Source: Gloeopeniophorella convolvens
Lineage: Eukaryota; Basidiomycota; Agaricomycetes; Russulales
Assembly (NCBI GenBank): GCA_022496205.1
Contig: WTXD01000003.1
Location: 682,001 to 746,000, forward strand
Direction: 5' to 3'
Length of the DNA: 64,000 nucleotides
Shown: positions 46,839 through 57,579 of the stretch, in pieces
Numbering within the stretch: the stretch's first letter is position 1
Layout of the letters: every line of letters begins with the position of its first letter
The notes under the pieces: generated by a model
Told to the model about the DNA's origin: nothing
Database searches by the model: none
The model's input: the letters and a program-made list of their open reading frames with translations, nothing else
Position numbers and translations under genes: made by a program

Positions 46839-47783
46839 ATGTTCCGGCTTATTCTCCCCGCTCTTCTTCTGCTTGCCCGCGGTGGTAACGCACAAGAGTC
46901 AGCCTCGACGCTCTCGGATGTTCAGAACGCGCTGTCTTCTGCCGGCATCGTCCCAGACGTCATTCCTTCGTTTAACCCGACTGCTTTCTTGGATGTCACG
47001 TACACAGTGGCTTCGTCTCAGCAGCGGCTCTCTGTCACGCCTGGCATAAACCTCACCGTACCCGGTGAGTCTCACGCACCCGTCTCGTCACCTTGTGTCT
47101 CACTTGTAGACGCAGAGGTCGTCAATGAGCCGCAGTTCTTCTTGACTTCACATGACCCGTCGGTCGCCCAGAAGACTTTCGTTCTCGCAATGGTCGACCC
47201 CGACGCGCCTACCCCTCAAAACCGCTCGCTGGCCGAGATCCGCCACGTCCTCGTGCCCAGCCTGCGCATCAGCGGGAACAGCGCCAATAAAGCGCAGCTC
47301 GTCAACTCCACGCCCGCCATCAGCGAGTACCTCTCTCCGGGGCCTCCACCCGGCTCTGGCCCTCATCGGTACGCCTTCGCTCAGAGTCTGGTAGCTATTT
47401 GCAGTGCTGAGATGGACGCTGGCAGGTATACCCTGTTGTTATTTGTGCAGCCGGATGGCTTCCTTGATGCAGCGGCCGCCCTCGTCAACTCGTCCACCCC
47501 CATAACGAACTTCAACATCTCGTCCTTTGCGAGCCAGACGGGTCTGGGAGCCCCGATCGCTGGCAATTTCTTCCTTACGGGTCCGGACACCAGTACCAAC
47601 ACCACCACCAGCGGAAATAGTACAAGCGGAAGCAGTGGTAGTGGCTCGGCAGCGTCTACTTCCAGTGGTGCCCGCCCTTCTGCTTCGTCCAACGGTGCGC
47701 TGACGCCAGGGGCAGGTATCGAAGACTTGCTGGTGATGCTGTTGACTGCGCTGTTGATGGCTCTCAGATCGGGCAACATCTAG
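46839..47783 (+). CDS. Secreted, probably GPI-anchored PEBP-family protein, 280 aa
   Basis: A phosphatidylethanolamine-binding-protein-like protein of the cell surface. Exons 46839-47064, 47110-47368 and 47426-47783 total 281 codons; both introns (45 and 57 bp) are in frame without stops and could be mistaken for coding sequence. Residues 1-18 form a signal peptide (MFRLILPALLLLARGGNA). The PEBP core has LAMVDPDAPTPQNRS with the ligand-site DPDAPT, IRHVLVP, SPGPPPGSGPHRY and TLLLFVQPDGF. Several N-x-S/T sites follow. The C-terminus is a Ser/Thr/Gly spacer then a hydrophobic tail (LLVMLLTALLMAL), typical of GPI signals. Function in fungi is poorly known. Confidence 0.88.
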   Translation: MFRLILPALLLLARGGNAQESASTLSDVQNALSSAGIVPDVIPSFNPTAFLDVTYTVASSQQRLSVTPGINLTVPGESHAPVSSPCVSLVDAEVVNEPQFFLTSHDPSVAQKTFVLAMVDPDAPTPQNRSLAEIRHVLVPSLRISGNSANKAQLVNSTPAISEYLSPGPPPGSGPHRYAFAQSLVAICSAEMDAGRYTLLLFVQPDGFLDAAAALVNSSTPITNFNISSFASQTGLGAPIAGNFFLTGPDTSTNTTTSGNSTSGSSGSGSAASTSSGARPSASSNGALTPGAGIEDLLVMLLTALLMALRSGNI

Positions 47784-48154
47784 AATACTATATCACATAT
47801 ACTCTTTCTGTCGCACATTCCTTCATATCCTAGATTAAATTCAACCTGAAGCAGACAACCAAGCAGCGTAACGACCGAGAAACCTCCACTGTGTTGCGGT
47901 CCCCCGAGAACGGACGGTATCACCGATACTTACGAAGGCCATGACAGAAAGACAGATCCGAATTTATGTTATAATGGAGCGAGCAACAACGGAAGCGTAG
48001 CAGGCACCAGACATAGGAGAATTGACACGTCGATATATACTTCGAGATCGATACGACTGCTCAGCGCTGATCAATGTCCACACATATACATACTACGATC
48101 CCATAATTCTGCACCCCAAACCTCAACCGAGCACACCTTCAAGCGCGCATGGCC
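47784..48154. other. Convergent 3' flanks of PEBP and RhoGAP genes
   Basis: The 371 bp contain no gene. TATATATACTTCG and ACATATACATACTACG sequences near 48034-48098 are AT-rich 3' flanking DNA. Confidence 0.45.
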
Positions 48155-51100
48155 TTAGCCAACGACGGAGTCCTCCGCATCACTGTCCATGGTCCTTGGT
48201 GACAGCCCAGTGAGACTGCGCCGCTTGTCCTCAATAGTCCCGGACTGCGGGCGCACACGAGCCCGGGGCTGCAGCGCGGCGGGCGGCGGCGACGCGCCGC
48301 GGTCGGACGCCAACGAGTTGCGGTTCAGGTTCGACACGATTGAGCTGACGCTGCCGCCGCCGCCGACGCGCGGCGGGCGCGAGCCGCGGGGGGTGCGCGT
48401 GCGCATGTCGTTCGACGTGTTTCGCGAGAGCGACACGCGGCCCGAGTTCAACGGCAGGTCGTCTCTCGGCGAGACCGCTGGCGACGGGCTGCGATTGCCC
48501 GAGAGCGGCGAGGGCGAACCCGGCGGCGAGCGCATGCGCGGGCTGGTTGCGCGCACAGGGATCGGGCGCGGGGAGCCGCTGCCGCGGCGGTGAGGGGTCG
48601 GAGGGACGACGTTGACGGACGCCGCGGCAGCTGCGGGGGCAGGCGCGGGGGCAGGTGCCTCGGGCTCAGACTCCGGGGGCGGAGAGGCAAAGGCAGGACG
48701 GGGCGGCGGAGACATGCCCGGCTCCCTGAAGGAAGTGGGACGGGGCGGGAGGTCATCTTCTTCAGGAGGCGGCGACTTGAACGAGGGTCTCGCGGGCACT
48801 TTCGGGGCTGCCACAGAGGCTGCCGGGACGGGGACAGGGGCGGCCAGCTGCGGGGGCTCAGGAGTAGGTGCAGACTTGGTCTTTGGGGGAGACGGGATAT
48901 CCTTGAAAGAGGAAGGCGGCGGAGGCGACGGCTGGGCAGGGACCGCGGGCGCGGGCGCGGGCGCAGGCACAGGCACAGGCACAGGCGCAGCAACGGGCGC
49001 AGGGCTGGAGATCTGAGATACCGGAGGGAGGGGAGGAACAGGAGGTGGGATGTTGCCCTGCGCCCTCTGGTTCACCAACCAGTCCCTGGCTTCAGTGCCA
49101 ACAGAAAGCTTTGATCTGCTCATACGCATATCAATAGGAGCGGTCCGCTTACGAAGAGGCACTTTGCGTTCGGTATCTGCTTTTTTCTTGGCAATGGTCG
49201 GGGGCAGAACGTCCGCATAGTACTTGACGAGGTCGATGAAGAACATGGGAGGGTGACGATCTTGGACAGAGACGCCAGTTTCGTACCTTGGGCGGAGGAT
49301 CGCTGGTGCAAAACCATTTAGGCGCTGTAGCGCGGAATAACGACACAGACTTACTGCGGCCAATAGAGAGAGCAAGCTTTGTGATATATACCTCATCCGT
49401 CTCTTCCACTGTGGTGTTGTCGATAAGACTAATCTCCATAATCAATACCAGTTAGCGAAAGGGATTTTGACGGCAACGCACGTTCTGAGATGCAGCACCA
49501 CAGTGTCGAGCACGTGCAAGTGGATCTTTGGCAGGCGAAGCAACGCAGCCTTAAGGGCGTCCAAGTGTTCTTGCTCGCTAGCGGCCTCCTTCTCAGCCTT
49601 TGAAGCAGAACCAACTGTAACAATAGTTGACACATTCATCTCACTGCCGATATGAATATCACGTTACCATTTGGGTACAGGCGACGAAGATCGTCCCAGC
49701 CTTCCCAGAGGGCAAGCGGAGGGTCCAGCTCGAGCAGCCACAATTTCACCGCGCTTGCAACCACAGGGGGGTCATACTTGGTCACGATATCGTCTGGGAG
49801 GGGCTGCTCAGGAGGAACAGCATTGAGGCTTTCGCGAAGATGGTGGACCGCAGGAAGAGGGACTTCGTAGATCCAAACCTTGCGTTTCTCTAGGCGTTCC
49901 GTCAGAAAGGGAGCTTGCATGGTTAAAGTACGATAGGGGAGACTAACCGTCGTCTGTCTGCAACTGGGAATAGGCCCGGTTCAAGCCATCAAGAAGAGTG
50001 GTCAGGACAGGCGGGACCAGCGGCTTCAACTTTTGCGTCTCGTCGTGGATGGTACTCCAACCACCCTCCGACCATTTTCTCAGGTCGATGCCGAACAGCA
50101 CGTCGGACTCGTCATGCGCGATACTCTCGTACACCTGAGGCTGGGGGCGGAAGGGCCCGGTCCGGTACCTCTCGATGAGAGCAGAAAGGTCGGACTCGGG
50201 AAGATACGCGGCGATGTGAGACGCGGAGCGCTCGAGTGGTCCCTCGAGAGCACGCGGGAGATTCGAAAGGGTGCCGTGAAACTGGAGCAAGACGGACTTG
50301 ACATTACGAAGGCGCTCAGTCTCCCAACGCTGCAGCATTTTCAGTGCGTCTTCAATGCGTTCCTCGAGGCCGAGCCGCTGCCGATCGAGCTTGCGCACTG
50401 CGATACGATACTCGCGATCTGCTGTGTCGGCCTCGATCCGCGCACGGACATGGGGTGGCTCTGCGTTCGCATTGGCGTTAAGGGCTTTGGTGACGACGTT
50501 GAGGAAGTTATTCGAGCGCTTTATGAGGTTGTCTGCGACGGGAGTGAGCTTCGCGGGGGAGAGAGGTGTGTCCTGCTTGGTAGAGTGGATTTTTCCGAGC
50601 TCGAACGCCTTGGGACGGAACTGATAGTATGCATCATCAGCGGGTTCGAAAAAATTGCCGAGCTCGCCGATGCGCCGGAGGAGCCCGTCACGCTCGGTGA
50701 GGTCACGAGCTGCGTCCTCAGCACGATCAAAGCTCCCGCCAAATCCTTGGACGTTCTCATTGAGCCAGTCGACGAACTCTTCTCCAGTGAAGCAGTGGTA
50801 CTCTCCAAGGATAGGGAAGCGCACAGGTCGCATCTTAAGTTCTGCAGCTGCGCGCGTGAGAAGGTCGGAGACAGCGGCCGGTGGGAGAGAAAGGCCCGCC
50901 AGTAACATGGGCTCCAGAGGTTCGGGCGGCATGGGTGAAGAAGACGTTTTAATAACCAGGTTTGGTGGAGGTAATGGAGGCGATAAAGGAGGAGGCGAGG
51001 CGCTGATAGCACCGACGGATGGGTCTTCGACGGCTTTCCCCTTGCCCTTGTCTGGCTTAGGGGTGCCTTCGTCACTCTTCTCGTCGCTGAAGAGAAGTTG

Positions 51101-52106
51101 GGTCTTCTCTCCACCTGAGGCATCCTGCGCAGCAGGGGCCGATGTCTTCTTCTGGATTTCCTTCAATCTTTGTGTAATGCGTTCAGAGATCGTTGCACTT
51201 CTTACAGGCTTGTCTCGAGGGGCGAGGCGAGGCGAAGTGGTGTACTTGTCGCTGATTTCGGCATTGGGTGCAAACTTGGCACTGAAAGCCGAGGCAAATG
51301 TTAGAATATGCGCCAGCAGAAAGTAGATACACTTGCTCATCCTCCGCCTCATCCGCCTTGCGGACTTTCGAGAGGTATGTGTTCTTGAGCTTGATCACCT
51401 AGAGACAAGGTATTAAGTGTGAGGAACAGTGGACCCTGACGAGGGTAGATAGCATACATCAGCTTGTGCATGTTCGTAGGTCCTGACATAACCATCGATG
51501 ATAGTAGTTCTACTCGCTCGGAGTTTCGCCTGAGGCTGGCATCAGCGAATGATAAGGGATATGGGGGTAAAGTCTGCCGCACGTGGTGGCCTTTAGCCCA
51601 TTCCTCAAAAGGATCCGCAACGAGTCGCTGAAGCTCGCGTGCGATGGCTTGGTGCACACCGCCCTGCTGCGTGGTCTCCGCCTGCAGGCCACGGAAGGCC
51701 ATAAGCAACGTCGCACCATCGTCTGCGCTGAAGCCGGTCCCTAGACGAGCATTCGACATATGTCCAGAAGCGGGACAAGAAAATGACGCACCTGGATGAC
51801 CCGTAGGAGCAGTATTCGTGAGGGCTGTACCGATGTCGTCTTCAGCCTGTGCTCGGGCCTAGTACGGAGCAAGCTGTGGATAAGCAGGCGTTGAACGCAG
51901 CGCATGGTGCTCACTCGAATAAACGCGACAATCTCAGAATCCTCTGCGGTGCCCTGAAGAAGTCATGATATGTGAGCATTATGGCAGAGACACGTGTTGA
52001 GCCCACGAACCTGTTCGAGTTTCTTGTACAATACCTCGAGACCCTTTCTATAGTCTTGAGACCAGAAGGAATTAGTGAATGATAGCGGCAACGACAAGAC
52101 TGCCAT
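48155..52106 (-). CDS. F-BAR/DEP/RhoGAP protein (Rgd2-like), 1144 aa
   Basis: A Rho/Cdc42 GTPase-activating protein that binds membrane through an F-BAR domain. Eleven exons total 1145 codons: 52011-52106, 51915-51953, 51792-51858, 51583-51740, 51458-51529, 51331-51398, 49948-51281, 49668-49913, 49482-49614, 49355-49428 and 48155-49302. The F-BAR starts at residue 7 (LSFTNSFWSQDYRKGLEVLY, KKLEQ, FIRARAQAEDD, FEEWAKGHH, VIKLKNTYLSKVRKADEAED). A DEP domain follows (FTGEEFVDWLNENVQGFGG). The RhoGAP is in exons 7-11 (VWIYEVPLPAVHHLRESLN, LWLLELDPPLALWEGW, LHLRTLIDNTTVEETDE, RTILRPRYETGVSVQDRHP); the catalytic Arg segment is likely within the F-BAR-to-GAP split portion and was not pinned by eye. 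A Pro-rich, PPPP-containing tail of ~300 residues ends the protein. Confidence 0.9.
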
Positions 52107-52316
52107 GGTGTGCTGGTGGATCAGTGGTGAGGGCTATGGGACGCCAGAGAGGGCAAGATGGCCGTCAATGGCGAACTGTACTGCCTCGGGTTGATTTTAC
52201 TTTGTGGGACTGTCGCGTTTCCAGGATTCCGGAGTCCGTCGCACATGGCTCGGCCCTGCAGCTTAATCACATTAGATTATGTAATTACACTCGGTCTTCT
52301 CTCCCCGCCGACCATC
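52107..52316. promoter_or_regulatory. Bidirectional promoter between RhoGAP and PRP4 genes
   Basis: Only 210 bp separate the divergent start codons, so the two genes must share regulatory DNA. The plus-strand side has a CT-rich leader (TCTTCTCTCCCC) just before the PRP4 ATG. No TATA box was seen. Confidence 0.6.
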
Positions 52317-54337
52317 ATGTCCGAGCTCACCTTCGACAACCTCGTCGACGATGGCAACTATCTCAGCTCGGAGCGCGCTCGTATCGAGAATAAGGTCATC
52401 CTCGATGAACTTGAGCGAAAAAAGAAAGCCAGGACCATGGCCGTCCCCACAGACGATAATCGCGTCAAGGCGCGTCTGCGTGAGATTGGCGAACCGATCA
52501 CACTCTTTGGAGAGCGGGTATGTCCAGCATGCCTCATCTGCCTCGCTGGTTACGAATGCTACTACTGTAGGCCGCAGATCGACGCGACCGTCTGATCTAT
52601 GTCCTCTCCCAAATCAATGCGGCACGAGGCGAAGACGCAATGGAAGTTGACGCGCAGTCGGAATCCGAGAGTGAGGAGGAAGAGGTGTGTACCTGCTGTC
52701 AGAAGTGTCTATCTTCCCAGTCTTTATCGCTCCGACTCTCACAGGCAGAGGAGTTCTACTCTCCCGGCTCACTGGAGCTCTTGGAGGCGCGGCGGCGCTT
52801 AGCAGAGTTTTCTCTTCCTAGGTTGGACTTCCCCGCTACACTTAGGCCGCTGTCAAGGTGCTTACTGCACTTGTCGCCGTGCCACTTTCATACAGAGCTC
52901 AAAAACGCGTAGCCCAGCAGAAAATAGACAGCAAGCTCCCACTAAGCCGGATCATCGATATTCGAAAGCGCGTCTTCGTGGACGTGAAGGTTTGTGCCCT
53001 GAACAATCGCTCAAGGGCGTATCTCACGGTCCTATAGACTTTCTCAAACCTCGGCTCACAAATTGGGGATGAGCGGCCCGTATCTCTTGTGCGATTCGCG
53101 CCCAACAGCGAGATCCTAGCCACGGGGAGCTGGTCGGGTTCCGTGAAATTGTGGAATGTCCCGGCTTGCACACCAATACGGACTCTCCGAGGTAGCACAT
53201 GTTATATTCTACCAGTCAGGCCTTTTCTTATATATCGATTACTAGGACATAGCGATAGGGTAGGAGGTGTTGCTTGGCATCCACAAGCGACACTATCCCA
53301 GAGCGCAGATTCAGTTAACCTAGCCAGTGGGGCCGGGGATGCATGTGTCAACCTATGGTCTCTCAACAGGTGTGCGCGTCCCGCGATCTCCGTGGGCTGG
53401 TCACTAAATTCCTATATAGTGAAACACCAATCGCTACTATGAAGGGCCATCAAGATCGCATTTGCCGAGTTGCTTTCCATCCCTCGGGGAATTACGTTGC
53501 TAGCGCCAGCTTTGATACAACATGGCGACTGTGGGACGTGAATACTTCCAAGGAGCTGTTACTCCAGGAAGGACATTCCAAAGAAGTTTACGCAATTGAG
53601 TTCCAGGACGATGGTGCTCTGGTTGCATCCGCGTAGGCGAAATCTCACCTATCGCTCCTATGGCACTGACAACTATACTCAGTGGCCTCGATGCTATTGG
53701 CCGCGTCTGGGACCTGAGAACGGGCCGAACAGCGATGGTCCTCGACGGACACGTGGAAGGAATATTAACAATGGCCTTCTCTCCCAATGGGTATGTGGAC
53801 CCAGCCAGCCTCCTCCGCAGTTCCAACTGACTTCGTCTCAGGTACGAGATCGTGACTGGCGCCTCGGACGACACTATCCGGATATGGGACATGCGTTCAT
53901 TGAAGGCGCTGTACACTATTCCCGCGCACCTGAGCAACGTCTCAGATGTTCGCTTCTTCCGATCGGATGGCACCATCCCCGTACACGTCCAACAGCGGTA
54001 CGATGCCGACCCCGATGCCGCGGGCGACATCGTCGACGCAGTCGAGGAGTCCAAGGACGGCGAGGGCAAAGAGGGCTCGGCCGCGCCCATGAGCGCCGAG
54101 CAGAAGCAAGAGGCGCTCGCGCAGGAGTGGCGCTACCGGCCGGGGCTCTACATGGCCAGCGCAGGGTACGATGGCGTCGTCAAGCTGTGGAGCGCGGACG
54201 ACTGGCAGCTGCTCCTGACGCTGCAGACGGACGGGAGCAAGGTCATGTCGGTCGACCTGTCCACCGACTCGAAGCTGCTGGTCTCGGGCACGTACAACCG
54301 GAACTTCCAGCTGTTCGCGAGCGAGACCGGGATGTAA
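52317..54337 (+). CDS. PRP4: U4/U6 snRNP component PRP4 (WD40), 526 aa
   Basis: A core spliceosomal protein that holds Prp3 in the U4/U6 di-snRNP. Nine exons total 527 codons: 52317-52517, 52571-52684, 52745-52821, 52896-52989, 53038-53191, 53246-53369, 53420-53632, 53683-53790 and 53842-54337. The N-terminal splicing-factor motif (SFM) region reads [20 protein letters not shown] then ITLFGER. The linker has [20 protein letters not shown] and [12 protein letters not shown]. Seven WD40 repeats follow, for example [56 protein letters not shown] and [13 protein letters not shown]. An acidic insert ([10 protein letters not shown]) lies between the last blades. The gene is divergent from the RhoGAP and tail-to-tail with the APSES gene. 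Confidence 0.95.
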
Positions 54338-54528
54338 CGCATAGCCTGGTTCCGGCCGTCTTATGCTCCATGATGCGGGATAGCATGTTAAGATAAAAAT
54401 GGCGACAACAGATGCACTGAGCTAAGAAATACAGTGTGACTGCAGCGTTCGTGACAACGAATACACCGTGATTCGTCTCATGGCAAGGCATCACTAAATT
54501 ACACCGTCCCGAACCTGCAGGTGCGAAG

Positions 54529-57350
54529 TCAGCTCGCAGGCCCGCGTAAGATGTCGCGGAACAACTGCACCTTCTGCATAAAACCGGAGACCCGACCGAT
54601 ATCTACAACCTGAGTTTCGCTTTCCACAGCAACGACCAAGTCGTCGAGCATCTGGCCACGCGTCAGCCGCCAGAAGCAGTAGCGCACGAACGGCACGCAC
54701 CTCCTCGACCTTGTCGATAGGCACCCCCGTGCACAGCGCAACGATCTTCTTGCACTGAAACTCGCGCTCCGCGCTTGCCCCCCGCAGGCTCTTCAGCCGC
54801 TGCTCCAAGAGCGTCTCCATGCGCACATGCCACATCTTCAGCCGGCGCAGGCGCACCAGGCTCGCCACCGAGTCGCTCATCGGGATCGTCGGCTCCGCGT
54901 CGAGGTTGAACGAGACGTCGACGAGCGCGCCGAGCCCCGCCATCGTCGAGCCCTGCCCGCGCCAGCGGAACGCGGCGCCGGCGCCGGCCTCGCCATCGGG
55001 CGCGCTGCGCCCCGTCCAGTCGAAGCGGTCCTCGTCCGCGAGCGCACGCTCTATGTTGCGCATCCGCTGCGTCACCTGGTCCAGCTCGCCGCACCGGCCC
55101 TGCCACACTTGGATCTGCTTGCGCTGCTCCGAGAGCTCGCGCGTCGCCGCACGCAGGTGCGCCTGCGTCACGTCCAGGCTGTCCTGCTTTGTCTTGATTT
55201 CTGCGGAAAAGTCGGCGCTCAGGCCCTGGATCATGGCCGTCATGTCTGCGAGTGCGCTGTGAGACGCGCGGCTGGCTTCGGCGAGATGGTGCATACCTGC
55301 TATGACGTCCTGGCTCTTCTGCGCCGGCGCTGAAGGCCCGGTCCGCAGCGATGCGATGAGATCTTCGACACGAGGTCCGCCGCCGAGTTCCTGTAGACAA
55401 GAAGCACAAATTAGCTGAGCATCTTGGCATGCTGTCCTCGTGACATACTTCGTTCTCAACGCCAAAGTCGCCGGGGCGTAGCCCGAGTTTGTTGGGCAAT
55501 ATGCGATTGGCGCCCACGTCCAAGAACGACCTGACGAGACTGCGGTTGCCCACGCGCGCGGCAATGTTCAACGCTGTGTCGCCATGCTCGTCCTGCAGAT
55601 CCACGATCGAGCGGAAGTCGCCGTCTTGCCGCTGTGCGATCCAGAGGAAGATCTGCTCGAGGTAGTAGAACGCGATGATGGCACGGTTGCGCACGCCAGC
55701 GAGCGCAACGACGTGATGCAGCACGGACTTGCGCGCCGTGTCGAGCGTGCGGATCGACAGGTGGAGCAGCGAGACGAGTGTGCCGAACGACTGCTGATCG
55801 AAGTTGTTCGACAACAAGCATGCCCGAATCAGGGGCGTCTCGCCGTTGTAGTTCCCTCTATGGATGTCTGCGCCGTTTACGATGAGCGCTTCTGCGACCT
55901 TGAGTCTGCCCAGCGAGGCCGAGATGTGCAGTGCTGTGTGGCCCAGTTCATCGAGGACACAATCCACATTCGGGCCCGCGGCGCCATTCTCTGGTGGGAT
56001 CTCACGGAGGAGGTCAAGTATGCTGTTCGGATCGTCACGCTGAAGAATTGTAGTGATAATTGCTGCGCGTCGGTGATCCTTAAGAGGCGCCCCTGGGTCC
56101 ACATTCCGGGGCATGGCTGGTTTTGATGCGAAGCGGGTCTTGTGGTCATCTGATTCGGCCGTACCGTTCGTATATGCGCCATTGGTAGCAGTGGTCGCTC
56201 CATCATCAGAGAGGGCGGCGCCATTGATAGGTCGAGGTGTGGCCGTTTCTCCCCGCGAGCCGAGGCGGGAGGGCGGGTGCTGAGATGTTGATGGCTGCAT
56301 TTGTACATGGTTGACGAGGAGCTGTGCATCTCCAACGAGGGGCTCCGTGCGAGCGCGCTTTAAAGGAGACGGGTTGTCATCCGCACCGCCTTGCAACGCC
56401 GGCGCCGCAGACGAGGCTCGAGCAATTTCTGCTGATGACAGCGCCAGCTGGGACGCAGAACCTTGGAAATTCATTAGCGGCGGCGTCGCATCGGAAAGCT
56501 CGGGCGAACCCGAATCCATCTCGGATCGCGTTCGTTTGAGAGGTTGTATTGGAGGAGGCGTGGGCGATACGCCTTGGACGAAAGGCACAGGAGAGTTAGT
56601 GAAGACCATCCCGGGTGGTGGTGGGTAGACAAGTCCCTGATGTTGCGACGTAGAAGGTGTGAAGAGCCCTTGTGCGCGTCCTTGGTTCAAGAGACGAAGA
56701 GCAGACCCGGGCATAATTGGTGCAGACTGAAGAGACGAGGGCAGGTAATTGCCTGGCGCACCTAGTGGGCAAACTAAGCCGCTAGGTTCACGTAAACGAA
56801 ATGGAGACTTACTAGCGCTGGCCTGCATCCCAGGCGGAAGACCACCAAGTGCGTTCGAACTACTGGGTATGAAGTCGAATAACGGAGAGAGGAGATTGGC
56901 AACACCATATTGGAGAGAGATGTCGCGCCCTCTCTCGAGCGGTATCCTTTACACGCGCAGAAACTCGCGTCAGCCATGCGGCACGGAGGGCAGATCGCGC
57001 CGGAAGGCGAACAGACCAAGTCCCCTGGTACTTCCCGTAGCCGCCCTGGACAATCTCGTGCTTGCCGGGCAGGATTTCCTTCTCGAGGATTTTCGTCCTC
57101 CGGCCTTTGTCGACGCCGGCTACCTTCAAGATCTGGGTGGCATTGACGTAGGAGTCGGCGCGGCGGCGCATGACGGCGATGCCGCGGACCATGCACTCGT
57201 ACACCTGCCAGACGCGTGACGCGACGGGGCGACAAAGGGAAAAGGCGCGCGCACCTGGACGGACGAGTAGACGGCATTGTATATCTTGACGGGCTGCGGC
57301 TGCTGGACGAGGGGCTGCTGGCGCTGCGCGAAGGCAGACTGGGCCTGCAT
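54529..57350 (-). CDS. MBP1: APSES/ankyrin cell-cycle transcription factor (Mbp1/Res-like), 847 aa
   Basis: The DNA-binding partner of the MBF/SBF-type G1/S regulator. Six exons total 848 codons: 57255-57350, 57017-57204, 56813-56946, 55449-56761, 54701-55390 and 54529-54651. The APSES domain (KilA-N fold) occupies residues 20-120: [86 protein letters not shown] disordered Pro/Ser region with the basic patch [10 protein letters not shown] follows. Ankyrin repeats are at about 370-520 ([40 protein letters not shown]). A coiled coil ends in [11 protein letters not shown]. The start [12 protein letters not shown] is the first ATG in frame. Gene symbol is by family; Res1/Res2 naming is equally possible. 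Confidence 0.93.
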
Positions 57351-57579
57351 GTGCGCGGAGGGGGCGGGGGGACCACGGCCGTGCTGGGAGACGAGCGGGT
57401 GGGCTGCCAGACACTGAGACAGCGCCCAGCGAGTGCGGCGCCCGCAACGCGACGCGTGCTAGGCGGAGTTTCAAGCACAGACGCGCGCCTCGTTCTGACC
57501 CGCCTAGCGCTGCCCCGCGACTCCTCGCCCTGCTCTGCATGTCCCTTGCCAGTCCTCTTGCTCTTAGTCCCTCGGAGTC
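57351..57579. promoter_or_regulatory. Divergent promoter between APSES factor and TRP channel, with an MCB-like site
   Basis: The 229 bp separate divergent start codons. ACGCGT, the MCB core bound by Mbp1-type factors, is at 57452-57457, about 100 bp upstream of the APSES gene start. A second ACGCGT (57212-57217) lies in its first intron. The hexamer is common in GC-rich DNA, so significance is modest. Confidence 0.45.

Noticed and set aside
48590..49114. Gly/Arg-rich plus-strand frames
   Set aside because: They are antisense to the Pro/Ala-rich tail of the RhoGAP protein.
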